From: Oscillospiraceae bacterium
GTDB taxonomy: Bacteria > Bacillota > Clostridia > Oscillospirales > Oscillospiraceae
Direction: 5' to 3'
Length of the DNA stretch: 46,865 nt
NCBI GenBank assembly: GCA_009785345.1
Contig: WQWL01000011.1
Span: 1-46,865 of the forward strand
Below, piece by piece: positions 1 through 6,084 of this stretch. Made by a program: the position numbers and the translations under genes. A model generated the notes under the pieces. That model saw only the letters and a program-made list of their open reading frames with translations. It was not told the origin of the DNA and did not search any database. Within the stretch, counting starts at the first letter, position 1. The number at the start of each line of letters is the position of its first letter.

Positions 1-138
1 CAGATGCTATTGGAGCACTGCCAATCAACGGAAAAAGAACTGGAACTCAAGTGCTTCTCAAATTATTTACATGAACACTTTTGGGCGACTAAAAAAATAT
101 CCTACGAAAACTTGACACTATCAAAAGAGGACAAGTAA
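1..138 (+). CDS. C-terminal fragment of an unrecognised protein
   Basis: Frame 1 is open from the window edge to a TAA at 136-138, giving 45 residues that start QMLLEHCQ and end LTLSKEDK. The beginning of the gene lies outside the window. The stop codon is directly followed by the TTG start of hicA, so the two genes are probably co-transcribed. The fragment is hydrophilic and carries no motif I recognise, so no function is proposed. Confidence 0.5.
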   Translation, partial: QMLLEHCQSTEKELELKCFSNYLHEHFWATKKISYENLTLSKEDK

Positions 139-387
139 TTGAACAAAAGAAAACTATATAGTAAAATAGTACAGAGTCAGAAGAATGTGAGATATTTGGA
201 TTTAGTGCTTATAGTCGAAGCCTTTGGGTTCTGTTGCTCAAGACAAGAAGGCAGTCATCGAATATATAAGCGAGATGGTATTCAGGAATTTATTAACTTG
301 CAAAATGATAATGGAAAAGCAAAACCATACCAAATAAAACAGTTTCTCGCTTTAGTTGATAAACATAATTTGAATATGGAGGGGTAG
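139..387 (+). CDS. hicA: HicA-family mRNA interferase toxin
   Basis: This 82-residue protein has the HicA layout: an N-terminal helix, then GFCCSRQEGSHRIYK, in which the G-S-H-R segment carries the catalytic histidine of the family, then a strand and a C-terminal helix (KPYQIKQFLALVDKHNL). HicA toxins are dsRNA-binding-fold RNases that cleave mRNA and are neutralised by HicB. The start is TTG at 139, directly after the previous stop, with AGAGG about 8 nt upstream. hicB follows 3 bp after the stop. The length is normal for the family, so the gene looks intact. The assignment rests on motif and on the hicA-hicB order. Confidence 0.85.
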   Translation: MNKRKLYSKIVQSQKNVRYLDLVLIVEAFGFCCSRQEGSHRIYKRDGIQEFINLQNDNGKAKPYQIKQFLALVDKHNLNMEG

Positions 388-390
388 GAA

Positions 391-609
391 ATGAGAGGTT
401 ATCATATAAATATTTTCTATAGCCAAGAAGATGAAAGTTTCATTGCGGATATTCCAGACTTAAAATATTGCAGTGCAGCAGGGTCATCCCCGCAACAAGC
501 TTTAGAAGAAGTATTAATTGCACAAGAGCTGTGGTTAGAGGAAGCCCGTGATAGTGGTGTTGAAGTTCCAACGCCCACCTACAAACCATTTATTTACCAA
601 GTAGGATAA
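391..609 (+). CDS. hicB: HicB-family antitoxin (short form)
   Basis: This 72-residue protein begins with the HicB partial RNase H-like fold: YHINIFYSQEDESFIADIPDL, then CSAAGSSPQQALEEVLIAQELWLEEA. It ends in EVPTPTYKPFIY, as short HicB proteins do. It has no C-terminal HTH or ribbon-helix-helix domain, so it probably acts by binding HicA, and DNA autoregulation is not obvious. The ATG at 391 is preceded by a strong GGAGGGG site inside the end of hicA. The last codons of this gene and the DNA beyond are duplicated at about 9820-10012, which shows that recombination has copied this end. Confidence 0.85.
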   Translation: MRGYHINIFYSQEDESFIADIPDLKYCSAAGSSPQQALEEVLIAQELWLEEARDSGVEVPTPTYKPFIYQVG

Positions 610-619
610 GACTGTTAAT

Positions 620-657
620 ATTCAATCCTAAATGTTACTACACATTTGGGATTGAAT
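620..657 (+). terminator. Hairpin after hicAB (probable terminator)
   Basis: A 15-bp stem is formed by 620-634 and 643-657 (left arm ATTCAATCCTAAATG) with an 8-nt loop and one G-U pair. It lies 11 bp beyond the hicB stop. The trailing sequence is only moderately T-rich (TATTTC), so termination is likely but not certain. The same hairpin is present at 9879-9916. Confidence 0.55.
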
Positions 658-674
658 TATTTCGGGAATTATGA

Positions 675-769
675 GTTGAAAAGTCCGTCAGTCTTTTTGT
701 GGCGATGTCAGATACTCAAAAATGTGCAGCAAAGCTTTGCGTTGCAGGCGGTTATGGCTATGTGCAGAC
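675..769 (+). promoter_or_regulatory. Truncated CRISPR leader (remnant copy)
   Basis: This stretch matches the middle of the leaders at 2945, 5501, 9932 and 19234: AAAAGTCCGTCAGTCTTTTT, then GATGTCAGATA, then GCAGCAAAG and GGTTATGGCTATGTGCAGAC. It then jumps directly into a CRISPR repeat. The part of the leader that carries the conserved -35/-10 promoter is missing, so the repeat behind it is probably silent. Confidence 0.7.
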
Positions 770-798
770 TTTTAACCTTACCTATGAGGAATAAAAAC
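770..798 (+). CRISPR. Solo terminal CRISPR repeat
   Basis: One copy of the 29-nt repeat (consensus begins GTTTAACCTTACC and ends GGAATTGAAAC). Its 3' end is degenerate, reading GAGGAATAAAAAC. No spacer remains. It is fused on its left to a truncated leader and on its right to an array-tail hairpin, so it looks like the collapsed remains of an array. Confidence 0.75.
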
Positions 799-837
799 AA
801 TCACACCGTGTCACAGAATTAGTGAAACGGTGTGATT
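799..837 (+). terminator. CRISPR array-tail hairpin, copy 1
   Basis: Arms 799-809 (AATCACACCGT) and 827-837 (ACGGTGTGATT) pair perfectly, and TCAC/GTGA pair further inside. The hairpin follows a terminal CRISPR repeat and is flanked by A-rich and T-rich sequence, so it could terminate transcription from either side. It is related to the hairpin at 8464-8492. Apart from it, 838-933 shows no gene. Confidence 0.55.
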
Positions 838-933
838 TTGGGTTATAAGGCAGGTTCCAATTTAAATTTGTATTCTGGAGGTAATATGATTTGAATACAT
901 AGATTCACTTGAAACGCTAACTTGCGAAGACCA

Positions 934-1330
934 TTAGGATATTATTTGCTCAATAAAACCAACTGCATAAAGTGGCATATTTACGAACCAGCCCTCTTTA
1001 CGGTAATTAGACATGGAAGTTCGCACTGCATATTCCGGGTTATATTTATCGACGTAGGACTTGAGGCTTCTTGATTTCAAATTCTCTTCTGCTTTAACCT
1101 CCAATGGCACGATTTGCATACCATGCTGGAATACAAAATCTACCTCTGCAGTTCCTTTTGATGATGACCAGTAATATGGAAGGACATCTTGGTTAGAAAA
1201 AAATTGCTGCTGAACATATTGTTCAGTTAATGCCCCTTTAAACTCTTCAAAGATCGAATTGCCCTGGAGTAATGACTTTGCATCCAATTTGCTTTTGGCA
1301 GCCAATAGACCAACATCGAGCATGAACAAC
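934..1330 (-). pseudogene. C-terminal part of a DUF4143 ATP-binding protein, cut by the tnpB element
   Basis: The minus-strand frame reads LFMLDVGLLAAKS, then FKGALTEQYVQQQ, YYWSSSKGTAEVDFVFQHG, VPLEVKAEENLKSRSLKSY and NYRKEGWFVNMPLYAV. This is the C-terminal nuclease-like domain of AAA ATPases with DUF4143 (E-V-D-F and V-P-L-E-V-K are the PD-(D/E)XK-type residues). The AAA module with Walker A is missing. The homology begins exactly where the right end of the tnpB element stops, at 1330/1331. The open frame continues into element DNA up to 1428, but those residues are not native. I do not see the N-terminal half on the far side of the element, so a deletion probably followed insertion. Two intact relatives lie at 4186-5382 and 6085-7335. 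Confidence 0.75.
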
Positions 1331-1464
1331 GTGACATGCTCCCACCGCCTTGTTTCGTATCTGTAGACAGATACTTCACATATAAGCGGGGGCTTCTCGC
1401 TCAAGATGGCTAATGCCATCAGTATCAACGAGCTAACCCCGTGTGTCCCACGGTTATATTTCTT
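1311..1464 (-). ncRNA. Probable TnpB omega RNA (reRNA) with guide
   Basis: Downstream of tnpB on the minus strand, the element ends in a typical IS200/IS605 right-end fold. GAAGCCCCCGC pairs with GGCGGTGGGAGC around an inner TATCTGT/ACAGATA hairpin, and the end is GCATGTCAC (complement of 1331-1339). In known TnpB systems this region is the RNA scaffold and the next ~16-20 nt outside the element are the guide. Here the guide would be the complement of 1330 down to 1311, starting GTTGTTCATG, inside the interrupted ATPase gene. The 5' limit of the RNA is arbitrary. Confidence 0.5.
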
Positions 1465-2556
1465 TTACGCTACGGCAAGTAATCTCAATGCCTCATTCTT
1501 TATACAGATCGCAGCGTTCACATCACGATCAAGAACATTGCCACAATCACATTGATAGATTCGCTCTGACATAGATAACTCTTTCTTTATTGCACCACAT
1601 ACTGAGCAGGTCTTACTTGATGGAAACCATTTGTCTACCTTGATCAGAACCTTGCCCTCTTCACATAGCTTGTAATCCAGAAATGATACAAACATCCCCC
1701 AACCATTATCTGATACTGATTTACCAAAGTTCAATGCTTGTGACATACCTTTCATGTTCAGGTCTTCTATCGCTACACAATCGTAAGCATTGGTTATCTG
1801 CCTCGATTGTTTGTGTAAGAAGTCCTTCCTCTGATTCGCTATATGTTCATGTAATATCGCTATTTTGTTTCTCTGCTTTCGATAGTTATTACTATACTTC
1901 GTCATTTTGGATAATGAGCGTTGCAAACGTGCCAGCTTCTGTAATGATTGTCTATAGTAGCCGGGATAATTGGGCTTTGTATCTTCACTTGATATATATA
2001 ACTCTTTCATCGAAAAATCAAGCCCAACTATATTTTCTGTTGGTTTAGACTTAACTATATAATCGTATTCATACAGTATGGCTACATGGTATTTACCAGA
2101 CGCTGATTGACTTACAGTAGCAGATTTCAGCTTATATTCCTCCGGTATACTCCTATGTTGCTTTATACTCACCTTGCCTAACTTGGGAAGTATCAACATA
2201 CCACCGTCAATTCGGATATTATTATTCACTAAACTTGTTGTATATGATCTTCTCTCATTCTTCTTACTTTTGAACTTTGGAAAACCAAATGACTTGTTCC
2301 TAAAAAAGTTCCTATATGCTATTTCAAGATTCAACTGTGCATTTGCTAGTGCAAGACTATCTACTTCTTTCAAAAACTCGAACTCTCGTTTATACTTTGC
2401 AGGTGTTACTCTTAATGACTGTCCACATTCATTGTAATACTCTATCTTCTCTCCCAACATACGGTTATGCACAAAGCGCACACAGCCAAATGTCTTTGAT
2501 ATTAACTCTTGTTGAGAACTATTGGGATATATTCTAAACTTGAACGCTCTGTTCAT
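1465..2556 (-). CDS. tnpB: TnpB, RNA-guided nuclease of IS200/IS605-type transposons
   Basis: This 363-residue protein (start ATG at 2556, preceded by AAGGGGAG about 7 nt away) has the TnpB layout. It has an N-terminal helix-turn-helix segment (FKFRIYPNSSQQ, CVRFVHNRML), an OB/wedge region and a split RuvC nuclease. RuvC residues are visible as D in IVGLDFSMKE, E in VAIEDLNMKGM and the final D in NVLDRDVNAA. Between the last two lies a four-cysteine zinc finger (CSVCG, CDCG). All catalytic residues are present, so the nuclease is probably active. TnpB uses the omega RNA from its own right end to cut the empty donor site and so preserve the element. An alternative upstream start at 2580 has no better ribosome-binding site. 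Confidence 0.9.
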   Translation of the reverse strand: MNRAFKFRIYPNSSQQELISKTFGCVRFVHNRMLGEKIEYYNECGQSLRVTPAKYKREFEFLKEVDSLALANAQLNLEIAYRNFFRNKSFGFPKFKSKKNERRSYTTSLVNNNIRIDGGMLILPKLGKVSIKQHRSIPEEYKLKSATVSQSASGKYHVAILYEYDYIVKSKPTENIVGLDFSMKELYISSEDTKPNYPGYYRQSLQKLARLQRSLSKMTKYSNNYRKQRNKIAILHEHIANQRKDFLHKQSRQITNAYDCVAIEDLNMKGMSQALNFGKSVSDNGWGMFVSFLDYKLCEEGKVLIKVDKWFPSSKTCSVCGAIKKELSMSERIYQCDCGNVLDRDVNAAICIKNEALRLLAVA

Positions 2557-2739
2557 TTGACTTCTCCCCTTGAGATTCAATATGCTGCTTCAATACTTCA
2601 CCACAAGGATTAGATGATAATGTAATGAGAATACTGAATGCGCATTATTGTCTAATTTCATTGATAAATACACACTTTCTTTATATATTGACTGAATCAA
2701 TTATACTACAACATTAGCTTTACGACAACAAATACTTTG

Positions 2740-2785
2740 TGCCGATTCATCCCGCCACCTACAGAGGATGGGGGAATTCTCGGCA
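2740..2785. repeat. Long imperfect palindrome near the left end of the tnpB element
   Basis: TGCCGA (2740-2745) pairs with TCGGCA (2780-2785). Inside, TTCATCCC pairs imperfectly with GGATGGGGGAA. The shape and the CCCGCC/GGTGG-type core resemble hairpins at IS200/IS605 ends. It may mark the left end of the element or be a leftover end of another copy. From 2786 to 2944 there is only AT-rich sequence, with a loose duplication of TTTTTCAA(G/A)GATAAAA at about 2813 and 2848. Confidence 0.5.
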
Positions 2786-2944
2786 CGTTAGATTAAACGC
2801 CATCGATTACATTTTTTCAAGGATAAAAATGTGTTGACTCACACTTTTTCAAAGATAAAACGTGTTTGCTGTTGACAGATTCACAAATTTTGTTTACAGC
2901 TTAACCACACCTATGTTATAGCGATTGTCAATTATATAACCATC

Positions 2945-3228
2945 AAAAAGTCCGTCAATCGATTTGTCCTTATATTTCAAGGGTTTGCGATGCTTTTTGT
3001 GTGGCATTTTATGCCAAAATCCCATCAAAATCGGGATTTATGAGCCAAAAAGTCCGTCAGTCTTTTTTGTAGTGATGTCAGATATTCATAAATGTGCAAC
3101 AAAGCCTTGTGTTGCAGACGGTTATGGCTATTTGCAGCTTTTTGACATTGACGGACTTTTTTGTCGAAAGCTATTGTTTTTAGCATAAAAACGTGTATAA
3201 TCAAAAAAGAAAGCCTGAAATCACTGTT
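2945..3228 (+). promoter_or_regulatory. CRISPR leader A with promoter
   Basis: This is a full copy of the leader. It opens with AAAAAGTCCGTCAAT (2945-2959), has a related third copy AAAAAGTCCGTCAGT about 90 bp later, and carries the inverse ATTGACGGACTTTTT at 3147-3161. The first and last can pair over 15 bp. After that comes a well-formed promoter, TTGTTT (3174-3179), 16 bp, TATAAT (3196-3201), about 28 bp before the first repeat. The same spacing is found in leaders B, C and D. Transcription would enter the array at 3229. Confidence 0.75.
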
Positions 3229-3392
3229 GTTTAACCTTACCTACGAGGAATTGAAACCCGAATTCCCATGTTGTGTTCCCCTTTCAAAAAAAAAATGTTT
3301 AACCTTACCTACGAGGAATTGAAACTTTCGTGAGTGATTGAACTTCAATCGCGGTTACCTCTTGTTTAACCTTACCTACGAGGAATCGAAAA
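3229..3392 (+). CRISPR. CRISPR array A (3 repeats, 2 spacers)
   Basis: Repeats lie at 3229-3257, 3297-3325 and 3364-3392. Spacers are 39 and 38 nt. This array uses the variant CTACGAGG in place of CTATGAGG. The last repeat is degenerate (AATCGAAAA). The repeat ends in ATTGAAAC, the usual 8-nt crRNA 5' handle of Cas6-processed type I/III systems, and fits the type III-B locus at 10.5-19.2 kb. The first spacer has a run of A near its 3' end. Confidence 0.9.
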
Positions 3393-3436
3393 ATACCGCC
3401 TCACCATGTGACTTCGGTGAGGCGGCGTACTATTTT
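3390..3436 (+). terminator. CRISPR array-tail hairpin, copy 2
   Basis: A perfect 10-bp GC-rich stem, CCGCCTCACC (3396-3405) with GGTGAGGCGG (3416-3425), follows the last repeat of array A. A-rich sequence precedes it and TATTTT follows it. A near-copy of the repeat end plus hairpin occurs at 21049-21107. A role as array terminator is likely. Confidence 0.6.
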
Positions 3437-3520
3437 CACTTATGCAGGTGGAACATAGGCAAATAACGCAAATTATTGCACCATATATTACAAAAACTCT
3501 ATGACCAAGTGCGAATCTCC

Positions 3521-3576
3521 CAAGCCCCCTTCGCACACGAAGGGGGTGCCGTCCGCAGACGGCGGGGGTTGACCCC
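3521..3576. repeat. Cluster of GC-rich palindromes (REP/MITE-like)
   Basis: Three adjacent hairpins stand out from AT-rich surroundings: CCCCCTTCG/CGAAGGGGG (3525-3533/3538-3546), GCCGTC/GACGGC (3548-3553/3558-3563) and GGGGT/ACCCC (3565-3569/3572-3576). No coding potential is seen in 3437-3640. This has the look of a repetitive extragenic palindrome; other copies would have to be sought elsewhere in the genome. Confidence 0.55.
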
Positions 3577-3737
3577 AAATGACATATACATTCTCTCAAA
3601 ATGTCCTTCCAAGTCATACTTGGCACAACATTTGCAGCTCGCGATTTTTACTACTTTAAAGTATAATAATCACGAGTAGTATAATTACTGTCGATGGTAT
3701 TGATAGCAATCGGTGGCGGGTACATTTTGTGCTGGGT

Positions 3738-3759
3738 TGTTCCTCAGAAAGGAGGAACA
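3738..3759 (+). promoter_or_regulatory. Hairpin that hides the ribosome-binding site of the small peptide gene
   Basis: TGTTCCTC (3738-3745) pairs perfectly with GAGGAACA (3752-3759) around the loop AGAAAG. The paired strand contains the GGAGGA ribosome-binding site and the A of the ATG start codon at 3759. Translation would be blocked unless the hairpin is opened, a common control in type I toxin mRNAs. Two TATAAT hexamers (3662-3667 and 3680-3685) upstream could be -10 boxes. Confidence 0.6.
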
Positions 3760-3842
3760 TGTTAGCAATTGAAATCATCGCGATTATTCTCTGGGTTTTA
3801 TCCGATGTTCAGTTCGTGGCTTATTTCTACTACAATAGATAG
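3759..3842 (+). CDS. 27-residue membrane peptide, possible type I toxin
   Basis: The reading frame encodes a 27-residue hydrophobic peptide starting MLAIEIIAIILWVLS and ending YFYYNR. It would span the membrane once. It has a very strong ribosome-binding site (AAAGGAGG) that is locked in a perfect hairpin, and its stop codon sits at the base of a second hairpin (3838-3881). Short hydrophobic ORF, hidden ribosome-binding site and structured 3' end are the usual marks of type I toxin mRNAs, which are silenced by an antisense RNA. I do not recognise the family, and no antisense promoter is obvious. The location among toxin-antitoxin genes fits. It could also be a non-toxic leader peptide. Confidence 0.5.
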   Translation: MLAIEIIAIILWVLSDVQFVAYFYYNR

Positions 3843-3881
3843 AAAAGCCACACCCTAATGTTAAGGCATGGCGCTTCTATC
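3838..3881 (+). terminator. Hairpin at the end of the small peptide gene
   Basis: GATAGAA (3838-3844) pairs with TTCTATC (3875-3881), and GCCA with TGGC inside (3847-3850/3869-3872). The stem overlaps the stop codon of the small peptide gene. No long T-tract follows, so it may stabilise the message rather than end it. From 3882 to 4100 I see no gene. Confidence 0.4.
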
Positions 3882-4103
3882 AATCATCACGATTTGAGGA
3901 GCGACCGTCCTAACAAGAAGCCACTCAATTGCTTGCATCTTAGCATAAATCATGTTCAATTGTCAATATAAAAAGTATCGATTTCCCTTGGTTTGCCCAG
4001 CAAACACTAGGCTTTGTTTATACTTGCTTTGACGGAACTCAGGATATAGACAAGCAATACAAGTTTTGCACGAATAGCGCGAAAAACATTGCGTAAACAA
4101 AAA

Positions 4104-4156
4104 TTTTTGCACAACTGCTGCAAAAACTTTACTTTCAACTATGCTTTTGGTACAAT
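4104..4156 (+). promoter_or_regulatory. Promoter and possible operator of the first ATPase gene
   Basis: A promoter of good quality is seen: TTTACT (4128-4133), 17 bp, TACAAT (4151-4156), 29 bp before the ATG at 4186. Just upstream is a perfect 8-bp inverted repeat, TTTTTGCA (4104-4111) and TGCAAAAA (4119-4126), abutting the -35 box, which could bind a dimeric regulator. Confidence 0.55.
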
Positions 4157-4185
4157 TAGATCAAAACCATTTGGAGGAAAGCCCT

Positions 4186-5382
4186 ATGATACAAAGGCAA
4201 GAATATCTTGACTCCCTCATAAATTTTCGGGATAAACAGTTAATCAAGGTTGTCACAGGCATCAGACGCTGTGGTAAATCTACATTGTTTGAATTGTTTC
4301 AAGATTACCTGCGCTCTGATGGCGTAAGCGACGAGCAAATCATATCCATCAACTTAGAAGAAGGCGAGTATGATGAAATTGAGAACTATAGGCAGCTATA
4401 TAATTTCGTGAATGAGCGGATCATATCAGACAAGAAGATGTATATCTTTCTTGATGAAGTTCAGCGAGTGACTGATTTTCAGAAGGCTGTTGATAGTCTG
4501 TATGTGAAAAAGAACTGCGATGTTTACATCACCGGGTCAAACGCTCACCTTCTCAGCGGCGAATTAGCCACCTTGCTTTCAGGGCGGTATATTGAAATTA
4601 AAATGCTACCCCTATCATTCAAGGAATATACTTCAAATTTTCCAAATGACACAAACCTTGAACGCCTGTATGCAAGCTATATTCAAAATAGTGCATTCCC
4701 TTATGCACTTGAAATTCCCGAGGCAAAGAACAGACGGCAATACCTGCAAGGTATTTATGACACCATTGTTTTGAAAGACATTGTTGCACGGAAGAGATTC
4801 CCTGATATTGCCATGTTAAAAAGTGTTGTCCGCTTTATGTTTGACAATATTGGCAACCTCAGTTCGACCAAAAAAATCTCAGACACAATGACTTCTGCAG
4901 GACGTAAAATTTCAGTTCACACAGTGGAGAGCTACTTAACCGCGTTGACAGACAGCTTTATCCTCTACCAAATCGGGAGATATGATGTAAAAGGCAAGCA
5001 GTATTTGAAAACAGGCGATAAATATTACGTAGCAGACATCGGTCTGCGTTACGCGTTGCTGGGTACAAAAAAGGCAGACATGGGGCATATTCTTGAAAAT
5101 GTTGTATTTCTTGAATTGTTGCGCCGTGGATATGAGATTTACATCGGCAAGGTTGGCAATACAGAGGTGGATTTTGTTGTTGTCGGTGACGAGGGAGAGG
5201 AATATTATCAAGTTGCCTATACCGTAATAGACCCGAGCGGTGAAACTCTACGACGAGAGCTTGCTCCCCTCGATGCAATTAATGACCACAATCCGAAATA
5301 CCTCCTGACAATGGATCATACACCTCTTACATCACACAATGGCATCAAGCAGATAAACGTGCTTGACTGGCTATTGAAGTGA
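4186..5382 (+). CDS. AAA-type ATP-binding protein with DUF4143 (first intact copy)
   Basis: This 398-residue protein starts at ATG 4186, preceded by TTGGAGGAAA. It has a Walker A loop (GIRRCGKST), Walker B (YIFLDEVQ), a sensor segment (YITGSNAHLLSGELA, LLSGRY), the DUF4143 winged-helix region (around FMFDNIGNLSSTKKIS) and a C-terminal PD-(D/E)XK-like domain (GNTEVDFVVV...YQVAY). Proteins of this type are widespread in bacteria and archaea, often in defence or mobile regions, and their role is unsettled. The nuclease-like core here has E-V-D-F but the usual E-x-K is Q-V-A, so cleavage activity is doubtful. It is followed by a hairpin terminator and a CRISPR leader. Confidence 0.8.
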   Translation: MIQRQEYLDSLINFRDKQLIKVVTGIRRCGKSTLFELFQDYLRSDGVSDEQIISINLEEGEYDEIENYRQLYNFVNERIISDKKMYIFLDEVQRVTDFQKAVDSLYVKKNCDVYITGSNAHLLSGELATLLSGRYIEIKMLPLSFKEYTSNFPNDTNLERLYASYIQNSAFPYALEIPEAKNRRQYLQGIYDTIVLKDIVARKRFPDIAMLKSVVRFMFDNIGNLSSTKKISDTMTSAGRKISVHTVESYLTALTDSFILYQIGRYDVKGKQYLKTGDKYYVADIGLRYALLGTKKADMGHILENVVFLELLRRGYEIYIGKVGNTEVDFVVVGDEGEEYYQVAYTVIDPSGETLRRELAPLDAINDHNPKYLLTMDHTPLTSHNGIKQINVLDWLLK

Positions 5383-5452
5383 TCAGACAGAGTGTAATAA
5401 GTAGCCACATAGATTCAGCAGGCTATAAGTGTGATAAAGACAAAAGCATGAA

Positions 5453-5490
5453 GGTCTCCATGTGCTCAAAATGAGCATATAGGAGACTTT
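5453..5490 (+). terminator. Probable terminator of the first ATPase gene
   Basis: GGTCTCC (5453-5459) and GGAGAC (5482-5487), with TGTGCTC and GAGCATA pairing inside, form a long stem with loop AAAAT. TTTCTG follows. It lies 70 bp beyond the stop codon. Confidence 0.55.
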
Positions 5491-5500
5491 CTGTTATTGA

Positions 5501-5784
5501 AAAAAGTCCGTCAATCGATGTGTCCTTATATTTCAAGGGTTTGCGGTGCTTTTTTTGTGTCGTTTTACGCGGAATTTCCATCAAAATCGGGTTTTTTATA
5601 CCAAAAAGTCCGTCAGTCTTTTTTGAAGTGACATCAGATGTTCTAAGATGTGCAACAAACCCTTGTGTTGCAAGCGATTATGGCTATGTGGAGACTTTTG
5701 ACATTGACGGACTTTTTTGCAGAAAACTCTTGTTTTTAACCTCAAAACGTGTATAATCGAAGAATAAAGCTTGAAATTACAGTT
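5501..5784 (+). promoter_or_regulatory. CRISPR leader B with promoter
   Basis: Full leader copy with AAAAAGTCCGTCAAT at 5501-5515, its inverse ATTGACGGACTTTTT at 5703-5717 and a promoter TTGTTT (5730-5735), 16 bp, TATAAT (5752-5757). It differs from leader A by scattered substitutions, so the copies are not very recent. Confidence 0.75.
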
Positions 5785-5882
5785 GTTTAACCTTACCTAT
5801 GAGGAATTGAAACATATTCCGTCAGTTATTTGCACTGAGCTTTGAGAAACAATGTTTAACCTTACCTATTGGGAATTGAAAA
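5785..5882 (+). CRISPR. CRISPR array B (2 repeats, 1 spacer)
   Basis: Repeats lie at 5785-5813 (consensus) and 5854-5882 (degenerate, TATTGGG in place of TATGAGG, last base A). The single spacer is 40 nt. The array has lost or never gained most spacers, although its leader promoter is intact. Confidence 0.85.
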
Positions 5883-5970
5883 CGCCACCTCACCGTGCGA
5901 TTTGATAGTGAGGTGGCATAGTTGTTGAGCGTATTTGTGTTGTCTGGGCGAGTAGCTGTGCAATAACATT
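5854..5970 (+). repeat. 117-bp array-tail direct repeat, left copy
   Basis: This block is the terminal CRISPR repeat of array B, the tail hairpin (GCCACCTCAC 5884-5893 with GTGAGGTGGC 5908-5917) and 53 bp beyond. It matches 7401-7517 with four mismatches and no gaps. The two copies flank the ATPase gene at 6085-7335. The hairpin is likely the terminator of array B. Confidence 0.85.
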
Positions 5971-6084
5971 TATTGGCGTTGCACGCACTTATTGTCGGCT
6001 GATTCCTGCATATTTTGCAGGTTGTTTTTGTTGCAAACTACAGGTTGCGATGATATAATAATGCAAATAACAAGGAGAGGCTAT

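Larger units (their letters stand above)
1331..2790 (-). mobile_element. IS200/IS605-family element carrying tnpB only
   Basis: The element consists of tnpB plus a structured right end whose boundary at 1331 is well supported by the abrupt start of DUF4143 coding sequence next to it. No tnpA (Y1 transposase) is present, so movement would need a transposase in trans. The left end is uncertain: a long hairpin at 2740-2785 resembles subterminal hairpins of this family and is taken as the approximate limit. DNA from 2581 to 2739 is AT-rich and noncoding. Confidence 0.6.

Noticed and set aside
2964-3188. Small open frame of 74 codons, and its relative at 5520-5756
   Set aside because: Both lie within CRISPR leaders. 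The frames only reflect the shared leader sequence and its inverted repeats; no ribosome-binding site is seen, and leaders C and D do not keep the frame.
3372-3626. Minus-strand open frame across the tail of array A
   Set aside because: It runs through a CRISPR repeat, a hairpin and a palindrome cluster, with low-complexity protein and no start signal.
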